Of a stretch of 14,691 nucleotides of DNA, positions 12,787-14,691 are shown piece by piece. The notes under the pieces were generated by a model. It did not search any database. It was not told the origin of the DNA and saw only the letters and a list, made by a program, of their open reading frames with translations. The stretch comes from an uncultured Rhodospirillaceae bacterium (GTDB lineage Bacteria > Pseudomonadota > Alphaproteobacteria > Rhodospirillales > Casp-alpha2): positions 1 through 14,691 of the forward strand of contig CAJWVP010000026.1 of NCBI GenBank assembly GCA_913048145.1. Reading direction: 5' to 3'. The translations under genes were made by a program, and so were the position numbers. The stretch's first letter is position 1. Every line of letters begins with the position of its first letter.

Positions 12787-13722
12787 GTGCGACAGACAAC
12801 CCGCCTGCGCGAACTATTGAAATCCGGGAAGACTCTGGTTGTCCCCGGCTGTTACAATGCCATGAGCGCCAAGATCCTTGAGAAAGTCGGGTTTCCGGCG
12901 GTCTACATGACTGGATACGGCACATCGCTCGCGTTGCTGGGCATGCCGGACGCCGGCCTGGCAACCATGAGCGAAATGCACGCTAACGCGCGCTATATCG
13001 CCAACGCCGTCGACGTGCCGTTGATCGCCGATTCCGATAACGGTTATGGCAACGCCATCAACGTGATCCGCACCGTTCGGGAATATATTCAAACCGGCGC
13101 GGCGGGCGTGCATATCGAGGATCAGATCATCCCCAAACGCTGCGGACATGTGGCCGGTCGTCAGGTGATCCCCATGCATGAGGCTGTAGGCAAGTACCGC
13201 GCCGCTGCGGATTCCCGCGATGAGATTGACCCGGACTTCGTTTTGATTGCCAGAACAGATGCCCGCGGCGCCCACGGCGGCAACCTGGACATCGCCATTG
13301 AACGAGCCAACGCTTATTTAGAGGCCGGTGCGGATTTGGCCTTCGTTGAAGGCCCCACAGACAAAGATGAGGTCGCACGGATCTGCGCAGAGGTCGACGG
13401 GCCCGTGTTCTATAATCAGACCGGTATTTCGCCACGCCTCACGGAGGCAGAAATGAATGAATTTGGCATCGCCGTGACCATCCTGCCCGGCGCGACCATG
13501 CGTGTTACTCTCCGCGCCGTTTACGACTTTGCCGTCAAACTTCGCGACGAAGGCGTGATGACCGAGGCCGACTTCTTCGCCGACTTTCACGACCATCCCG
13601 TCGGCGATTTTCATACCTTCGCGGGCTTCAACCAGATTAAGGAGTGGGAGGAAGCCTATCTTTCCGAAGACGAATTGGACAAATACGCGAATTCGGTTGG
13701 CCACCAGCCGGGCGAAGACTGA
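12787..13722 (+). CDS. Isocitrate lyase/phosphoenolpyruvate mutase family lyase
   Basis: A 311-residue member of the ICL/PEPM superfamily. Members break or rearrange a C-C or P-C bond next to a carboxylate with Mg2+, for example methylisocitrate lyase, 2,3-dimethylmalate lyase, oxaloacetate hydrolase and PEP mutase. Seen are VPGCYNAMSAKI (19-30), metal-binding ADSDNGYG (81-88), HIEDQ (109-113), the lyase loop KRCGH (117-121) with catalytic C119, and ARTDAR (155-160). The CGH loop points to a lyase rather than a phosphonate mutase. GGAGG sits six bases before GTG 12787, and the following residues MRQTTRLREL match the usual N-terminus. An ATG at 12781 directly abuts that site and is unlikely. 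The SDR gene starts 11 bases after its stop. The exact substrate is unresolved. Confidence 0.88.
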   Translation: MRQTTRLRELLKSGKTLVVPGCYNAMSAKILEKVGFPAVYMTGYGTSLALLGMPDAGLATMSEMHANARYIANAVDVPLIADSDNGYGNAINVIRTVREYIQTGAAGVHIEDQIIPKRCGHVAGRQVIPMHEAVGKYRAAADSRDEIDPDFVLIARTDARGAHGGNLDIAIERANAYLEAGADLAFVEGPTDKDEVARICAEVDGPVFYNQTGISPRLTEAEMNEFGIAVTILPGATMRVTLRAVYDFAVKLRDEGVMTEADFFADFHDHPVGDFHTFAGFNQIKEWEEAYLSEDELDKYANSVGHQPGED

Positions 13723-13733
13723 GTAGGAAAGCA

Positions 13734-14537
13734 ATGAGCGGACGTCTTCAGGATCGGGTCGCGATCATCACGGGTGCTGGGTCGGTCGGTCCGGGTTGGG
13801 GAAACGGCAAGGCTACGGCGGTGCGGTTTGCTGAGGAGGGTTCGAAGATCTTTGCCACGGACATCAACCCCGAAGCCGCTGCGGAAACCAAAAAACTGAT
13901 CACCGATGCCGGCGGCACCTGCGTCACTCATACCGCGGACATCACGAAAACCGAGGACGTAAAGGCCCTCGTCGGCGCCTGCATGGACGAGTTTGGCCGT
14001 ATCGATATCCTCCACAATAACGTGGGAGGTTCCATGCCCGGCGGACCCGCCGACATGCCTGAAGACGTTTGGCAAGGCCAGATTGATCACAACCTCACGC
14101 ACATCTACCTCATGTGCCGCTACGTGCTCCCTATTATGGAAGAGCAGGGCAAGGGCGTGATTATCAACATGTCGTCCACGTCCGGCATTCGATATTCCGG
14201 TCATCCTCATACAGCATACGCGGCAACCAAGGCGGCGATCATTCAATTCAGTCGTTCCGTCGCCATTCAGTACGCAAAGAAGGGCATCCGCTGTAACTCC
14301 ATCCTGCCAGGCCTCATGCACACGCCCATGGTTGAGGCTCGCCTCGCTGGCCATCGGGCCGGCGGCGACGTGGATAAAATTGTCGCAGACCGCAACGCAG
14401 CTATACCCATGGGTTGGGCTGGCGATGGTCGTGATACGGCCAACGCAGCCCTATTCTTGGCCTCGGACGAGGCCCGGTTCATCACGGCGACAGAAATCAT
14501 CGTCGATGGCGGCCGCTCCGCCGCCAGCCCTTACTGA
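13734..14537 (+). CDS. Short-chain dehydrogenase/reductase (SDR)
   Basis: A 267-residue classical SDR that oxidises or reduces a hydroxyl/keto group with NAD(P). The cofactor motif is TGAGSVGPGWGNG (13-25), a lengthened form of TGxxxGxG. D43 (ATDIN) after the second strand favours NAD over NADP. NNVGG (95-99), N120, S147/S148, Y162 and K166 (YAATK) form the active site, and DGG near the C-terminus is usual for the family. Length is typical. AGGA precedes ATG 13734 at about seven bases. An upstream in-frame reading from 13644 lies inside the lyase gene and is not the start. It probably forms a two-gene operon with the lyase, making the lyase substrate or using its product. Confidence 0.92.
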   Translation: MSGRLQDRVAIITGAGSVGPGWGNGKATAVRFAEEGSKIFATDINPEAAAETKKLITDAGGTCVTHTADITKTEDVKALVGACMDEFGRIDILHNNVGGSMPGGPADMPEDVWQGQIDHNLTHIYLMCRYVLPIMEEQGKGVIINMSSTSGIRYSGHPHTAYAATKAAIIQFSRSVAIQYAKKGIRCNSILPGLMHTPMVEARLAGHRAGGDVDKIVADRNAAIPMGWAGDGRDTANAALFLASDEARFITATEIIVDGGRSAASPY

Positions 14538-14691
14538 CCCATAACAGAAAAAGCAGCATACGTGCGCCGGCCGAAGCCTGGTGAAACCTAACGTGCTGAT
14601 TTTGGTGCTTTTGGCGACGTGACCATGACGCTCACCTGAGGGCGTTATTTGTCGAAAGGCGGCGTTTCGCCGGCTGGCAATGGGACCTCAA
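14538..14691. other. Window end without a recognisable gene
   Basis: There are 154 bases after the SDR stop. No ORF with a ribosome site was seen. A GC-rich hairpin (CGGCG/CGCCG around TTT, about 14661-14673) lacks a T run and is not convincing as a terminator. The next gene lies beyond the window. Confidence 0.5.

Noticed and set aside
13656..14354. Minus-strand ORF of 232 codons antisense to the SDR
   Set aside because: It is a shadow of the SDR gene, which has full cofactor and catalytic motifs; the antisense translation resembles no family.
14638..14680. Hairpins at the right edge as a terminator for the SDR operon
   Set aside because: Stems are short or mismatched and none is followed by a T run.
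1..14691. CRISPR arrays, insertion sequences, prophage or toxin-antitoxin modules
   Set aside because: No regularly spaced direct repeats, transposase, integrase or paired small-gene module was found on either strand.

Overview
The window looks like chromosomal DNA of an alphaproteobacterium, most likely Rhodospirillales-like. This is inferred from moderately high GC, from the propionyl-CoA carboxylase, LipB and LiuR-like MerR sequences, and from the mixed catabolic gene content. No phage, plasmid, transposase or CRISPR signature was found. Thirteen protein genes (one cut by the window edge) and one tRNA are well supported. There are also two probable gene relics, two or three doubtful small ORFs and several regulatory candidates.

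Layout. Positions 1-419 hold the 3' end of a propionyl-CoA carboxylase beta gene (pccB). A TfdA/TauD-type dioxygenase follows (448-1338), then a convergent N-carbamoyl-D-amino-acid hydrolase (1573-2505, minus) and, divergent from that, a small 2TM membrane protein (2574-2825). The biotin-carrying alpha subunit pccA (2919-4907) and an acylphosphatase (4910-5191) come next. So pccB and pccA lie on the same strand but are separated by about 2.5 kb of accessory genes. Positions 5192-5576 contain at most one small ORF. On the minus strand, lipB (6701-7444) and an epoxide-hydrolase-type alpha/beta hydrolase (5577-6704) overlap by 4 bases.

A tRNA-Leu(GAG) at 7537-7624 with a strong terminator is followed by what looks like a decayed N-terminal fragment of a magnesium transporter (mgtE). 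This fragment runs into the 3' end of a minus-strand aldehyde dehydrogenase (7843-9273). Divergent from the dehydrogenase is a B12-binding-type radical SAM protein (9429-11186) related to the DUF4070/HpnP group.

The right third is a plus-strand catabolic block: a LiuR-like MerR regulator (11262-11663), an aspartate-dehydrogenase-family protein (11676-12488), a relic of an amidohydrolase C-terminus with an internal stop (about 12497-12745), an isocitrate lyase/PEP mutase family lyase (12787-13722) and an SDR oxidoreductase (13734-14537). A 24-bp near-perfect inverted repeat just upstream of the MerR start is a good candidate operator.

Together: PccA and PccB feed propionyl-CoA into methylmalonyl-CoA, and LipB makes protein-bound octanoate for lipoate. 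The remaining genes look like accessory catabolism of small organic acids, carbamoyl amino acids, epoxides and aldehydes, with unknown substrates. The most interesting leads are the MerR-controlled cluster with its operator, the orphan radical SAM protein, and the two relics, which mark recent rearrangement.
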